From Anaerococcus vaginalis (lineage in GTDB: Bacteria > Bacillota > Clostridia > Tissierellales > Peptoniphilaceae): 64,000 nucleotides of DNA. A program made the position numbers and the translations under genes. The notes under the pieces are model-generated. The model was not told the DNA's origin. It ran no database searches and worked only from the letters and a program-made list of their open reading frames with translations. Shown here piece after piece: positions 50,965 through 60,932 of this stretch. The first letter of the stretch is position 1. Each line of letters begins with the position of its first letter. The stretch lies in contig JAGZMY010000005.1 of assembly GCA_018363915.1 (NCBI GenBank), forward strand, positions 70,461 to 134,460. Direction: 5' to 3'.

Positions 50965-53373
50965 TTATTTTACAAGCAAGTTTAATATTTTTCCTGGTAC
51001 ATATATTACCTTAAATATTTCCTTACCATCTATATTTTTTTGAATATTTTGATCATTTTCTGCACTTGTTACAGCTTCTTCTTGATTCGCATCTTTTGCA
51101 ATTTTTATTGTAGCCCTAACTTTACCATTAACTTGAACAGGAAGTTCAATTGAATCATATTCAAGTTTACTTTCATCATAAATTGGCCAGCTTGCTTCAT
51201 TCAATTCGCTTTCAAAACCAATTTCTTCCCACAATTCTTCAGTTAAGTGAGGAGCAACTGGATTTAATAAAATCAAATAAGTTTTGAAATCTTTTTTGGT
51301 GATTTTCCCAATATTTCTCATTTCATTTAACAAGCTCATAAGTGAAGCTATTGCTGTATTATATTTTAATGATTCATAATCATCACTTACTTTTTTGATA
51401 GTTTGGTTAATTAAAATTTCAATTTCTTTTGTATATTCGTCGCCATCTTCAACTAAATCATAAAGGTTAAATACTCTTTCCAAATATTTTCTACAACCCT
51501 TAACCCCTTCATCTGACCATGGAGCTGTTGATCTGAAATCTCCAATAAACATTTCATAGCATCTTAGGGTATCTGCCCCATAATCTCTTACAATATCGTC
51601 AGGATTTACAACATTGCCTCTTGATTTTGACATTTTTTGATGGTCTTCTCCCAAAATCATTCCGTGAGAAGTTCTCTTTTGATATGGTTCTTTTGTTGGA
51701 ACTTTTCCTATATCATATAGAAATTTATGCCAAAATCTTGAATACAATAAGTGAAGAGTTGTATGTTCCATTCCACCATTGTACCAATCAACTGGTGTGT
51801 AATAATCTAAACTTTCCTTGCTTGCAAGATCTTCATTATTATTTGGATCTGTATATCTTAAATAATACCAAGAAGATCCAGCCCATTGTGGCATGGTGTC
51901 TGTTTCTCTTTTTGCTGGCTTTCCACAAATTGGGCAAGTAGTATTTACAAATTCATCAATTTTTGAAAGTGGGCTTTCGCCATCATCTGTTACTTCATAA
52001 GATTCAACTTCTGGTAATTTTATTGGAAGATTTTCTTCTTTTTCAGCAACCCATCCGTGCTCTTCACAATAAATCATTGGGATTGGTTCTCCCCAATATC
52101 TTTGTCTAGAAAATACCCAATCTCTTAATTTATAATTTACCTTAGCAGAACCTAGATTTTTTTCTTCAACAAATTCTATCATTTTCTTTTTAGCTTCTTC
52201 TACAGATAGACCATTTAGAAAATCGGAATTTATTAAAATCCCCTTATCAATTGAAGTTGTTGGCAAATCTTCATCGCCTGTATCGATTACTGGAACAATT
52301 GGCATATCAAATTTTTTTGCAAATTCAAAATCCCTATCATCGTGAGCAGGAACCGCCATTATAGCTCCTGTTCCATAAGAAATTAATACATAATCAGAAA
52401 TCCAAATTGGAATTTCTTTTCCGTTTACAGGATTTATTGCAGAAATTCCATCAAGCATTACACCAGTTTTTTCTTTTGTAAGCTCACTTCTTTCAAAATC
52501 TGATTTTTTCTTAGCAAAATCTTGATATTCTTTTACCTCATCCAAATTTTTGATTTCATCTTTAAATTCTTCAAGCATTGGATGTTCAGGAGCTATTACC
52601 ATATAAGTTGCCCCAAAAATTGTATCAGGTCTTGTTGTGTAGACATTTAATTTGTAATCTTTATCTTTTAAAGAAAAATTAATTTCTGCACCATGACTTC
52701 TTCCAATCCAATTTTTTTGTTGAGTTTTTATTTTTTCCTCATAATCAACTTCGTCCAAATCATCAATAAGTCTATCGGCATATTCTGTGATTTTTAGCAT
52801 CCATTGATTTTTAACTTTGTGAGTTACTTCTGAGCCACATCTTTCACATTTTCCATCTACAACTTCTTCATTAGCAAGTCCTACCTTACAAGAAGGACAC
52901 CAGTTTACTGGCATTTCTTTTTTATAAGCAAGCCCATGTTTATATAATTGAATGAAAATCCATTGAGTCCATTTGTAATAATTTGGATCTGTTGTATTTA
53001 CTTCTTTGGACCAATCAAATGAAAATCCTATAGATTTCATTTGCGCTTTGAAATTTTCGATATTATTTTTTGTTACAATTGAAGGATGAATGTGATTTTT
53101 TATAGCATAATTTTCTGTAGGAAGTCCAAAAGCATCCCAGCCCATAGGATAAATTACATTTTCTCCTTGAAGTCTTCTTTTTCTTGCAACAATATCTAAA
53201 GCTGTGTATGGTCTTGGGTGGCCAACATGAAGACCTTGACCTGATGGATAAGGAAATTCTACGAGTGGATAGAATTTTTTCTTATTTTTATCAATTACTG
53301 ACTTAAAAGTTTCATTTTCATCCCATTTCTCTTGCCATTTTTTTTCGATGGCATTTGGATTATATTCTCTCAT
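50965..53373 (-). CDS. leuS: Leucyl-tRNA synthetase
   Basis: An 802-residue class Ia synthetase. The HIGH-type motif is in FPYPSGQGLHVGHPRPY (near 39-55), the zinc-binding CPSC...CERC pair near 158-178, the CP1 editing domain at about 225-410, and KMSKS in DHQKMSKSRGN (near 572-582). It charges tRNA-Leu; the inserted domain removes isoleucine and norvaline. Length is normal. Last gene of the run rarA-asnS-leuS; no T-box is present in the 9-base gap upstream. Confidence 0.98.
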   Translation of the reverse strand: MREYNPNAIEKKWQEKWDENETFKSVIDKNKKKFYPLVEFPYPSGQGLHVGHPRPYTALDIVARKRRLQGENVIYPMGWDAFGLPTENYAIKNHIHPSIVTKNNIENFKAQMKSIGFSFDWSKEVNTTDPNYYKWTQWIFIQLYKHGLAYKKEMPVNWCPSCKVGLANEEVVDGKCERCGSEVTHKVKNQWMLKITEYADRLIDDLDEVDYEEKIKTQQKNWIGRSHGAEINFSLKDKDYKLNVYTTRPDTIFGATYMVIAPEHPMLEEFKDEIKNLDEVKEYQDFAKKKSDFERSELTKEKTGVMLDGISAINPVNGKEIPIWISDYVLISYGTGAIMAVPAHDDRDFEFAKKFDMPIVPVIDTGDEDLPTTSIDKGILINSDFLNGLSVEEAKKKMIEFVEEKNLGSAKVNYKLRDWVFSRQRYWGEPIPMIYCEEHGWVAEKEENLPIKLPEVESYEVTDDGESPLSKIDEFVNTTCPICGKPAKRETDTMPQWAGSSWYYLRYTDPNNNEDLASKESLDYYTPVDWYNGGMEHTTLHLLYSRFWHKFLYDIGKVPTKEPYQKRTSHGMILGEDHQKMSKSRGNVVNPDDIVRDYGADTLRCYEMFIGDFRSTAPWSDEGVKGCRKYLERVFNLYDLVEDGDEYTKEIEILINQTIKKVSDDYESLKYNTAIASLMSLLNEMRNIGKITKKDFKTYLILLNPVAPHLTEELWEEIGFESELNEASWPIYDESKLEYDSIELPVQVNGKVRATIKIAKDANQEEAVTSAENDQNIQKNIDGKEIFKVIYVPGKILNLLVK

Positions 53374-53382
53374 TTTTTCTCC

Positions 53383-54771
53383 TTAGTTTTTTGATGCAAA
53401 AGATTTTACTGTTCTTGGGTAAGGGATTACGTCACGGATATTTTTCATTCCAGTTAAATACATAACAGCTCTTTCAAATCCTAGACCGTATCCTGAGTGA
53501 ACAACTGTTCCATATTTTCTTAAATCTAAATAATTTTGATAATCTTCAAGTTTTAATCCATTATCTTCCATAGATTTTACAAGCTCATCATATCTTTCTT
53601 CCCTTTGACTTCCACCTATTAATTCTCCTACAGCAGGAACTAACATATCAAAAGCTGCAACAGTTTTTCCATCTTCATTTCTTCTCATATAAAATGCCTT
53701 TATATCTTTTGGATAATCTGTAACAAAAACTGGACCGTCAACTATTTTTTCTGATAAAAATCTTTCGTGCTCTGTTTGAAGATCCATTCCCCATTTTACA
53801 GGATATTCAAAATCAACATCAGCTTCTTGTAATTTTTCTATAGCCTCAGTATAAGTAATTCTTGCAAATTTTGCCTCTTTAACTTTTGTAAGTCTTTCAA
53901 TCAAAGTATCATCAACTCTTTCGTTGAAAAATTCAATTTCATCCTTACAATTTTCTAAAACAAAACTTATCATATATTTCATCATATCTTCAGCCACATC
54001 CATGCACACATTATAATCTGCAAAAGCAATTTCTGGTTCAATCATCCAAAATTCCGCAGCGTGTCTTGGTGTGTTTGATTCTTCAGCCCTAAAAGTTGGA
54101 CCAAAAGTATAAATATTTGATAAGGCAAGGGCATAATCTTCTGCCTCAAGTTGTCCTGAAACTGTCAAATAAGATTTTTTTCCAAAGAAATCTTTAGAAT
54201 AATCAACTTTTCCATCCTTATTTAAATCTAATTTATCTAAATTTTGAGTGGTAACTTGGAACATTTCTCCAGCACCTTCTGTATCAGATGCAGTAATTAA
54301 TGGAGCATTTAAATAAATAAATCCTCTTTCTTGGAAAAATTTATGAAGAGCATAAGCAAGTTTTGATCTTAATCTAAAAACTGCCCTATAAGTATTAGTT
54401 CTAGCTCTTAAATGAGGAATAGTTCTCATATATTCAAGAGATTGTTTTTGTTTTTGAATAGGAAATTTCTCATCACTGTGACCTAAAACTTCTACAGATT
54501 TTGCTTGAAGTTCGTAGGCTTGTTTGGCATTATTTGTTTTTACAAGAATTCCTTTGATTTTTAATGACGCTGAAAGATGTTCTTTTTGTAAATCTTCAAA
54601 ATTTTCTAATTCTTTTCCAACAACAATTTGAAGATTTTTAAAAATTGTTCCATCATTTAATTCAATAAAGCCGACATTTTTTGTAAATCGCGCCTGTCTA
54701 ATCCATCCTTCAACTGTAATTTCTTGATCGATGTATTTTTCAACATCTTTTTTAATCTCTCTTAATTTCAT
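53383..54771 (-). CDS. asnS: Asparaginyl-tRNA synthetase
   Basis: A 462-residue class IIb synthetase. N-terminal OB-fold anticodon domain (about 1-105, VEGWIRQARFTKNVGFIELNDG), then the catalytic domain with motif 2 FRAEESNTPRHAAEFWMIEPE (split over about 225-245) and motif 3 GLGFERAVMYLTG (near 430). The N in HAAEFWMIEPE and the overall length separate it from aspartyl-tRNA synthetase. It overlaps the 3' end of rarA by 20 bases, with GAGG inside rarA as its ribosome-binding site. Confidence 0.95.
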   Translation of the reverse strand: MKLREIKKDVEKYIDQEITVEGWIRQARFTKNVGFIELNDGTIFKNLQIVVGKELENFEDLQKEHLSASLKIKGILVKTNNAKQAYELQAKSVEVLGHSDEKFPIQKQKQSLEYMRTIPHLRARTNTYRAVFRLRSKLAYALHKFFQERGFIYLNAPLITASDTEGAGEMFQVTTQNLDKLDLNKDGKVDYSKDFFGKKSYLTVSGQLEAEDYALALSNIYTFGPTFRAEESNTPRHAAEFWMIEPEIAFADYNVCMDVAEDMMKYMISFVLENCKDEIEFFNERVDDTLIERLTKVKEAKFARITYTEAIEKLQEADVDFEYPVKWGMDLQTEHERFLSEKIVDGPVFVTDYPKDIKAFYMRRNEDGKTVAAFDMLVPAVGELIGGSQREERYDELVKSMEDNGLKLEDYQNYLDLRKYGTVVHSGYGLGFERAVMYLTGMKNIRDVIPYPRTVKSFASKN

Positions 54772-56083
54772 CCTTATTTCCTCTCTTAATTTTTTCTAAA
54801 TTTTCATTAAGTATTTTTTCATAACCTATATTTTTTGGCTTATAAAATTTTTCATCTACAAAGCCATCTGGAAGATAGTCTTGTTTTACATATCCATCAT
54901 AATCATGAGGATATAAATAAGTATCTTTAACTAAATTTTTACTTCCTTTATAATGGGTATCTTTTAATTTATTTGGTACTTCCAGATCTTTTTCATTTTT
55001 TACAAAATCCATAGCCTTATTTATAGCAAGGTATGTAGAATTATTTTTCTTTGCTAAAGATAAATATATACAAGTCTCTGCCAAAATAATTCTTGCCTCT
55101 GGCATACCTACAGTATTAATTGCTGTAAAAGTATTTGTAGCAAGGCTTAGTGCGTAGGGATCAGCAAGCGAAATATCTTCTGATGCAAATATAATCATTC
55201 TTCTTGCTATAAATTTTATATCTTCCCCGCTATTTAACATTTTTGCCAAATAATAAACCGCTGCATCAGGATCTGAGCCACGCATAGATTTTATAAAAGC
55301 AGAAATAGTATCATAATGTCTATCTCCATCTCTATCATAAATAGAAATTTTCTTTTGGATAGAATTTATAATACTTTTTCGATCAACTACTATTATACCT
55401 TCTTTATCTTCTTGTGAAAATATTGCAATTTCTAAAGCATTCAACAAGGCTCTACAATCCCCGTTAGAATATTTAACCAAAGTATTTCTGGCATCATCGT
55501 CAATTTTTATATTTTTATTTTGTAAAAGCCTATCTCGACTTAAAGCCATATCTATTAATTTTTTTAAATCATCATCTGTATGTGCTTTTAATTCAAATAC
55601 ATACATTCTAGAAATTAAAGCTTTATTTACTTCAAAATATGGATTTTCTGTTGTAGCTCCTATCAAAATAATTGTAGAATCTTCAACAAAAGGCAGTAAA
55701 TAATCTTGTTGACTTTTATTAAATCTATGAATTTCGTCAATAAATAAAATAGTTTTTTTATTTTCAAATTTCAAATTATCTTTTGCAATTTGAATTTTTT
55801 TCTTTAAGTCATTAATTCCACTAGCTACCGCAGAAACTTTTTCAAAAGCCATATTAGTTGAATTTGAAATAATTTTTGCAAGGGTAGTTTTGCCAACTCC
55901 TGGAGGTCCATAAAAAATAGAAGAATAAATTCTATCAGATTTTATCATTCTTCTTAAAATTTTTCCTTCTCCTAGAAGATGATCTTGTCCTAAAAAATCT
56001 TCAATTTTTTCAGGTCTCATCCTGTCAGCTAATGGCGCAGACTTTTCTAGTTCTCTTAATTTATTTAATTCAAATAAGTCCAT
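54752..56083 (-). CDS. rarA: Replication-associated recombination protein A (MgsA/RarA AAA ATPase)
   Basis: A 443-residue clamp-loader-like AAA+ ATPase acting at stalled forks. Walker A FYGPPGVGKTTLAKII (near 57-72), Walker B ILFIDEIHRFNKSQQD (near 108-123), sensor 1 LIGATTENPYFEVN and the C-terminal tetramer domain (GSDPDAAVYYLAKML) are intact. A TTG nine bases earlier opens the same frame; the ATG used here is the safer start, though neither has a strong ribosome-binding site. A terminator separates it from nrdR upstream, and asnS overlaps its end. Confidence 0.93.
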   Translation of the reverse strand: MDLFELNKLRELEKSAPLADRMRPEKIEDFLGQDHLLGEGKILRRMIKSDRIYSSIFYGPPGVGKTTLAKIISNSTNMAFEKVSAVASGINDLKKKIQIAKDNLKFENKKTILFIDEIHRFNKSQQDYLLPFVEDSTIILIGATTENPYFEVNKALISRMYVFELKAHTDDDLKKLIDMALSRDRLLQNKNIKIDDDARNTLVKYSNGDCRALLNALEIAIFSQEDKEGIIVVDRKSIINSIQKKISIYDRDGDRHYDTISAFIKSMRGSDPDAAVYYLAKMLNSGEDIKFIARRMIIFASEDISLADPYALSLATNTFTAINTVGMPEARIILAETCIYLSLAKKNNSTYLAINKAMDFVKNEKDLEVPNKLKDTHYKGSKNLVKDTYLYPHDYDGYVKQDYLPDGFVDEKFYKPKNIGYEKILNENLEKIKRGNKDEIKRD

Positions 56084-56097
56084 TTTATCCAATCTTT

Positions 56098-56163
56098 CAA
56101 AAAAAGGACTGTTGCAAAATGAATTTGTTTTTTGTCATTTTCATCTTGCAATAGCCCCTTAAA
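56098..56163 (-). terminator. Terminator between nrdR and rarA
   Basis: A ~20-bp imperfect stem (left arm 56104-56123, right arm 56140-56160) with T5-7 on the minus strand. Its GGCTATTGCAA arm resembles the one in the terminator at 36598-36656. Confidence 0.8.
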
Positions 56164-56167
56164 TTTT

Positions 56168-56623
56168 CTAATTTTTTTCTTTTAAATTTTTAATCTCTCT
56201 ATAGAAACTCTCAACATCTTTAAATTCCCTATATACTGATGCAAATCTCACATAAGCTACAGGATCTAATTGTTTTAGATGCTCCATGACAAATTTTCCT
56301 ATGGTAGTGGATGATATTTCCTTTTTACCAATATGATTTATAGAAACTTCTATATCATCTGCTATTTTTTCAATGTCTTCCATGCTTACAGGTCTTTTTT
56401 CGCAAGATTTTACAATTCCACTTATAAGTTTTGACCTATCAAAAGATTCTCTAGTATTATCTTTTTTTACAACCATTAAAGTTTGGTCTTCGTATCTTTC
56501 ATAAGTTGAAAATCTTTTATTACAAGCTTGGCATAGTCTTCTTCTTCTAATAGCATGATTATCTTCTGTTGCTCTAGAGTCTATAACTTTTGTATCATTT
56601 GAGTCACAATATGGACACTTCAT
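56168..56623 (-). CDS. nrdR: Ribonucleotide reductase transcriptional repressor NrdR
   Basis: A 151-residue repressor: N-terminal zinc ribbon (CPYC at the start, CQAC near 32) and an ATP-cone domain (about 50-140, VVKKDNTRESFDRSKLISGI). It represses ribonucleotide reductase operons when dATP is bound, by binding NrdR boxes. It lies one base after the ftsZ stop, so in this genome division and dNTP control genes are coupled. No nrd gene is in the window. Confidence 0.96.
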   Translation of the reverse strand: MKCPYCDSNDTKVIDSRATEDNHAIRRRRLCQACNKRFSTYERYEDQTLMVVKKDNTRESFDRSKLISGIVKSCEKRPVSMEDIEKIADDIEVSINHIGKKEISSTTIGKFVMEHLKQLDPVAYVRFASVYREFKDVESFYREIKNLKEKN

Positions 56624-56624
56624 T

Positions 56625-57710
56625 TTATTTTAAGAAATCTGGAAGATCTATATCGTCAAATGGATTTGAAGAACTTTGTTTTTTTGGTGTTTGTCTTTGG
56701 CTAACACCTTGTGAAGATCTTCTATTTTCTAAAACTTCTCTTCTTGTTTGGTTGTCTTGATCAAATCCTGTGGCAATTACAGTAATTTTAATGTCATCGC
56801 CCAATGATTCGTCGCTTCCTACACCAAAAATTATATTTGCATCTGAATCTATATGTTCTCTAATTAATTCTGCTGCTTCGTTTGCTTCCATTAGACCAAC
56901 TTCTGCTGCAGTTACATTTAATAATACTGCGTTAGCTCCTTCGATTGAAGTTTCGAGTAATGGAGAATTTACAGCTGCTTTTGCTGCATCTACTGCTCTG
57001 TTTTCTCCGCTTGCTCTACCAATTCCCATGTGAGCTATTCCTTGATCTGACATAATTGATTTAACATCGGCAAAATCAAGGTTGATTACATTTGGTACAG
57101 CTATAAGTTCTGAAATACCACTTACAGCATCCATAAGTACTTGGTCAGCCATTTTAAATGCGTCTACCATTGATGTTCTTTTTTCTACAATTTGTAAAAG
57201 TCTATCATTTGGTATTGTAATTAATGTATCTACACATTCTTTTAAAGCTTCAATTCCACCTTCTGCAGATGTTTGTCTTTTTCTTCCTTCAAATGTGAAA
57301 GGACGAGTTACAACACCCACTGTAAGTATTCCTTGTTCTTTTGCTTTTCTTGCTACAACAGGGGCTGCTCCAGTACCAGTTCCACCGCCCATTCCAGCAG
57401 TGATAAATACCATGTCTGCTCCCTTTAGTGATTCATCAATTTCAGATTCACTTTCTTCAGCAGCTTTTTCACCAATTTCAGGATTAGCTCCAGCTCCAAG
57501 TCCTCTTGTAAGCTTAGCTCCTATTTGTAATTTGATGTCAGCATTTGCTTCATTTAAAGTTTGAAGGTCTGTATTTAATGCAATAAATTCTACTCCAGAA
57601 AGGCCACCCTCTCTCATTCTACTTATAGCATTATTTCCGCCACCACCAACTCCTATTACTTTTATCTTGGCTAAGGCGTTATTTTCTACTTCCATGTTAA
57701 TATTTGCCAT
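56625..57710 (-). CDS. ftsZ: Cell division protein FtsZ
   Basis: A 361-residue tubulin-like GTPase that forms the Z ring. VIGVGGGGNNAISRM at the start, the tubulin signature GGGTGTGAAP (near 107-116) and the T7 loop NLDFADVKSI (near 207) are intact. A short linker rich in Gln/Ser/Arg ends in DIDLPDFLK, the conserved tail that binds FtsA or SepF. Three in-frame ATGs lie close together (57728, 57716, 57710); GGGG six bases before 57710 favours that one. The gene ends the dcw block; no ftsA precedes it, so the membrane tether must be encoded elsewhere. Confidence 0.97.
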   Translation of the reverse strand: MANINMEVENNALAKIKVIGVGGGGNNAISRMREGGLSGVEFIALNTDLQTLNEANADIKLQIGAKLTRGLGAGANPEIGEKAAEESESEIDESLKGADMVFITAGMGGGTGTGAAPVVARKAKEQGILTVGVVTRPFTFEGRKRQTSAEGGIEALKECVDTLITIPNDRLLQIVEKRTSMVDAFKMADQVLMDAVSGISELIAVPNVINLDFADVKSIMSDQGIAHMGIGRASGENRAVDAAKAAVNSPLLETSIEGANAVLLNVTAAEVGLMEANEAAELIREHIDSDANIIFGVGSDESLGDDIKITVIATGFDQDNQTRREVLENRRSSQGVSQRQTPKKQSSSNPFDDIDLPDFLK

Positions 57711-57742
57711 CTTCATCCCCCGTTTCATTAAGATTAATATTT

Positions 57743-58534
57743 TTAATTATTTTCATCTTTTTCGTCAAGACTTTTTTCTTCAACTTCAACTACTGGATTC
57801 TTACCCTTATCTAGGCTAATTGAATAAGCTTTTATTTTTTTATTTTCTATATCCTTTAAAACTGAATCAAGTAGTTTAAGTTTATAATTATAATTTTTTA
57901 AATCTCCGAAATTAATCTGAATATCATTTATTATTATACCAATTTCATTATAGTTTTCCAAGTCTATTTCTTTTATGTCTTTAGCATATTTTAGCTTTTG
58001 AATAGAATCGATAAATTTTATTAGATTTTTTTTATCGGTAAAATTTTTTCCAATTTCTGGTTTGTTTTTTATTCCTTTGATTTTTAATAAATTATTATTT
58101 TCTTCATTTACTGTTTTATCCAATACTTTTCCTGTATTTGCAATAACATAGCTATCCTTTTTGTATCTTGTAATCATATAAGGATATTCTTCTTTTACTC
58201 TTACGATAATTTTATCTGGAAGTTCTTTTTCTATTTTGGCGCTTTTTATTATTTTTTCTTTTTTTAGATGTTCTATACTTTCTTTCTCATCGTATAAAAT
58301 TATATTTGTTCCCATTGGATTATTTAATTTTGATAAAATTTGATCATTTGATAAAATTTTATTTCCTTTTATATAAACTTGAGAAATTTTATAGTAATCA
58401 TGCCTAAATAAATTAACAATTAATATAGCTGCGATTACTATTATTAAAAAAATCACAAAAAAAGGAGTAAATAATTTTTGTTTTCTTTTTAATTTTTTTC
58501 TGCCTTTATTTTTTTGTCTATTTTTTTTGCTCAT
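57743..58534 (-). CDS. divIB: Cell division protein DivIB/FtsQ (POTRA domain)
   Basis: A 263-residue protein: a very basic cytoplasmic start (about 1-20), one transmembrane helix (about 22-43), a POTRA domain (about 48-117, ISQVYIKGNKILSNDQIL) and an FtsQ/DivIB beta domain (about 120-245). It belongs to the divisome trimer with FtsL and DivIC. Its position between murG and ftsZ is that of divIB/ftsQ in dcw clusters. The start is one base after the murG stop. Confidence 0.9.
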   Translation of the reverse strand: MSKKNRQKNKGRKKLKRKQKLFTPFFVIFLIIVIAAILIVNLFRHDYYKISQVYIKGNKILSNDQILSKLNNPMGTNIILYDEKESIEHLKKEKIIKSAKIEKELPDKIIVRVKEEYPYMITRYKKDSYVIANTGKVLDKTVNEENNNLLKIKGIKNKPEIGKNFTDKKNLIKFIDSIQKLKYAKDIKEIDLENYNEIGIIINDIQINFGDLKNYNYKLKLLDSVLKDIENKKIKAYSISLDKGKNPVVEVEEKSLDEKDENN

Positions 58535-58535
58535 T

Positions 58536-59621
58536 TCACATACCCATAACTTTTTTTATCAAACTATAAATTTCATCACTTGCATTAGGATTTTGTAACA
58601 AGCTTGCCTTCTCGCCCATTTCCTTTAATTTTTCTTTATCTTCTACAATATCAAGTATATTTTCATAGAGGATTTTTCCATTTAATTCTTTTTCTAAAAT
58701 CATTGAGCAAGCACCTTTTTTCAAATATGACCTTGCATTATATTCTTGATGGTTTTCTGTTGTGTAGGCTTTTGGTATTAAAATTGATGCTTTTTTTAGA
58801 TTTGATATTTCGCTTAAACTCATAGCCCCAGATGATGCTATTACCAAATCACTTACTGCATAAAATAAATCTATATTATCTATATAAGAAAATGCCTTTA
58901 TATATTCATTTTCTTTTGTATTTTTTATAAATTCATCATAATTTTTTAATCCAGTTTGATGGAGCAAATAAAATTTCCCATCCATAAATTCACTCATTTG
59001 TTTAACAGCATCATTTAAATATTTTGAACCATTAGAACCTCCAAAAGAAAAAACTACTGGTCTATCTTTTTTTATTCCTAACTTGTCCAAATCTTCTTGA
59101 CTGTATGATGTATTAAAATTAGTTCTTACTGGATTTCCTGTTACATAAACATTTTTTTTATTTTTCAAATGTTTTTTTGCTTCTTCAAATGATATACAAA
59201 CAAGGTCGACTTTGTTTGACAAAAATCTTGTAGTAACTCCTGGAAAAGAATTTGATTCATGTATCAAAGTTTTTACATTTTTCTTGCTTGCTTGATAGAG
59301 AATTGGTGCACAAACATAACCACCTGTTCCTATAACAAGATCTGGTTTGAATTCTTTAATAATTTTTTTTGCTTCTTTAAATCCTTTTAAATTTGTCAAA
59401 AGAGATTTAAAAAGTCTTTTGGAAATTTTTCTTGGTAGACCCATAGCTTCAATAGCTCTAAATTTGTAACCATATTTATTTACAATTCTTTTTTCTGGCC
59501 CATCATTTAATCCCACATAAAGAATTTCCAAATAATCTATTTCTTCTTCTAATTTTTGACACATGGCTATGGCTGGATAAATATGTCCGCCAGTTCCACC
59601 GCCAGATACTATTACTCTCAT
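58536..59621 (-). CDS. murG: Lipid II synthase MurG (GlcNAc transferase)
   Basis: A 361-residue GT-B glycosyltransferase. The N-terminal GGTGGHIYPA (near 7-16) is the MurG signature, with FSFGGSNGSKYLNDAV (near 189-204) and the UDP-GlcNAc-binding ASSGAMSLSEI (near 259-269). It transfers GlcNAc to lipid I at the inner face of the membrane, giving lipid II. Adjoins murD (stop and start directly abut, TAGATG) and divIB. Confidence 0.97.
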   Translation of the reverse strand: MRVIVSGGGTGGHIYPAIAMCQKLEEEIDYLEILYVGLNDGPEKRIVNKYGYKFRAIEAMGLPRKISKRLFKSLLTNLKGFKEAKKIIKEFKPDLVIGTGGYVCAPILYQASKKNVKTLIHESNSFPGVTTRFLSNKVDLVCISFEEAKKHLKNKKNVYVTGNPVRTNFNTSYSQEDLDKLGIKKDRPVVFSFGGSNGSKYLNDAVKQMSEFMDGKFYLLHQTGLKNYDEFIKNTKENEYIKAFSYIDNIDLFYAVSDLVIASSGAMSLSEISNLKKASILIPKAYTTENHQEYNARSYLKKGACSMILEKELNGKILYENILDIVEDKEKLKEMGEKASLLQNPNASDEIYSLIKKVMGM

Positions 59622-60932
59622 CTAATCTTCCTTTTCTAAAACTCTTTTTTTGAAGTCATCTCCTCTTTGCATGTAATTGTCATACATTCCCCAACTAGCA
59701 CTTGCAGGAGAGAGCAATACCGTATCAAAATCTTTCATTATTTCAAAAGATTTATTTACAGCTTCTTTCATGTCATTTACTAAATAATAATTAATTTTAT
59801 ACTTCTCGCAAAGATTTTGTAAAATTTCTTTTGTTTGACCCATTAAAATCATAGTTTTTATTTTTTTCTTTGTATTTTCAAACAAGGGCGTATAATCAAT
59901 TTTTTTATCATAGCCACCTGCAATCAAAATAACATTTTTATCAAAACTATTTATTGCTTTTATTGCAGAATCTACATTAGTAGCCTTGGAATCATTGTAA
60001 AAAGATACATTTCTAATTTTTTTTACAAACTCAAGTCTATGATCAATAGCCTTAAAAGTTTTTGTATATTTTATAATTTCATCAAGATCAAGGCCAAATA
60101 AATACAAGCAAAGTATAGCACAAGATACATTTAAAAGATTGTGATCTCCTACAATTTTTAAATCCTCTCTTTTTAGTAGATAAATTTCTTTTTCATCTTT
60201 TAAATAAAGAGAGTCATCCTTCAAATATATTCCTCTTTGAACTTCTTCTTTTATAGAAAATTCATATATTTTTGCTTTGAACTTATTTTTGTTTTTTCTT
60301 AAAATTTCATCATCATGATTAATGATAAGATAATCACTTTCATTTTGATTTATAGCAATTTTCAACTTATCTTCTATATAATTTTCAAATAATCCGTGCC
60401 AATCTATGTGATCTGGCGTAATATTTAAAATCCCTGCTATATGTGGCTTAAAAAATTTGGTATTGTGAAGTTGAAATGAAGAAATTTCTTCAACAAAAAT
60501 CTCATCATTCTTATACATTTGCCACAAGATGCCTTCGCCAATATTTCCTACCCCAATAGCTTTTTTACCACTTTGATTTAAAATATGGCTAATAAGAGAT
60601 GTGGTTGTTGTTTTGCCATTTGTTCCTGTAATTGCTATATTTTTTTTATCTTTAAAAAGTCTATATGACAATTCAATATCAGTAATTATCTCATTATTTT
60701 TTTCTAAAATTTTTATAATATCATCGTCTGGTCTAATTCCTGGAGATTTTACTACAAAATCATATTTTTCTTCAATTTTAATATCAGAAATAGGGCTATA
60801 ATTATAGCCCTCTAATCTTTCATCAGTATTTTTATTTTTATCGAAAGTAAAAACTTCATAACCTAATTTGTCCAAAGTTTTTACTGTAGATATGCCTGTA
60901 ATTCCTAAACCGTAAACTAAAACTTTTTTCAT
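59622..60932 (-). CDS. murD: UDP-N-acetylmuramoylalanine-D-glutamate ligase
   Basis: A 436-residue Mur ligase that adds D-Glu to UDP-MurNAc-L-Ala. N-terminal Rossmann domain (KVLVYGLGITGIS), ATP-binding ITGTNGKTTTTSLI (near 99-112), and the central YNDSKATNVDSAIKA block (near 318-332) are intact. It overlaps mraY by four bases (ATGA). The other Mur ligases (C, E, F) are not in the window. Confidence 0.96.
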   Translation of the reverse strand: MKKVLVYGLGITGISTVKTLDKLGYEVFTFDKNKNTDERLEGYNYSPISDIKIEEKYDFVVKSPGIRPDDDIIKILEKNNEIITDIELSYRLFKDKKNIAITGTNGKTTTTSLISHILNQSGKKAIGVGNIGEGILWQMYKNDEIFVEEISSFQLHNTKFFKPHIAGILNITPDHIDWHGLFENYIEDKLKIAINQNESDYLIINHDDEILRKNKNKFKAKIYEFSIKEEVQRGIYLKDDSLYLKDEKEIYLLKREDLKIVGDHNLLNVSCAILCLYLFGLDLDEIIKYTKTFKAIDHRLEFVKKIRNVSFYNDSKATNVDSAIKAINSFDKNVILIAGGYDKKIDYTPLFENTKKKIKTMILMGQTKEILQNLCEKYKINYYLVNDMKEAVNKSFEIMKDFDTVLLSPASASWGMYDNYMQRGDDFKKRVLEKED

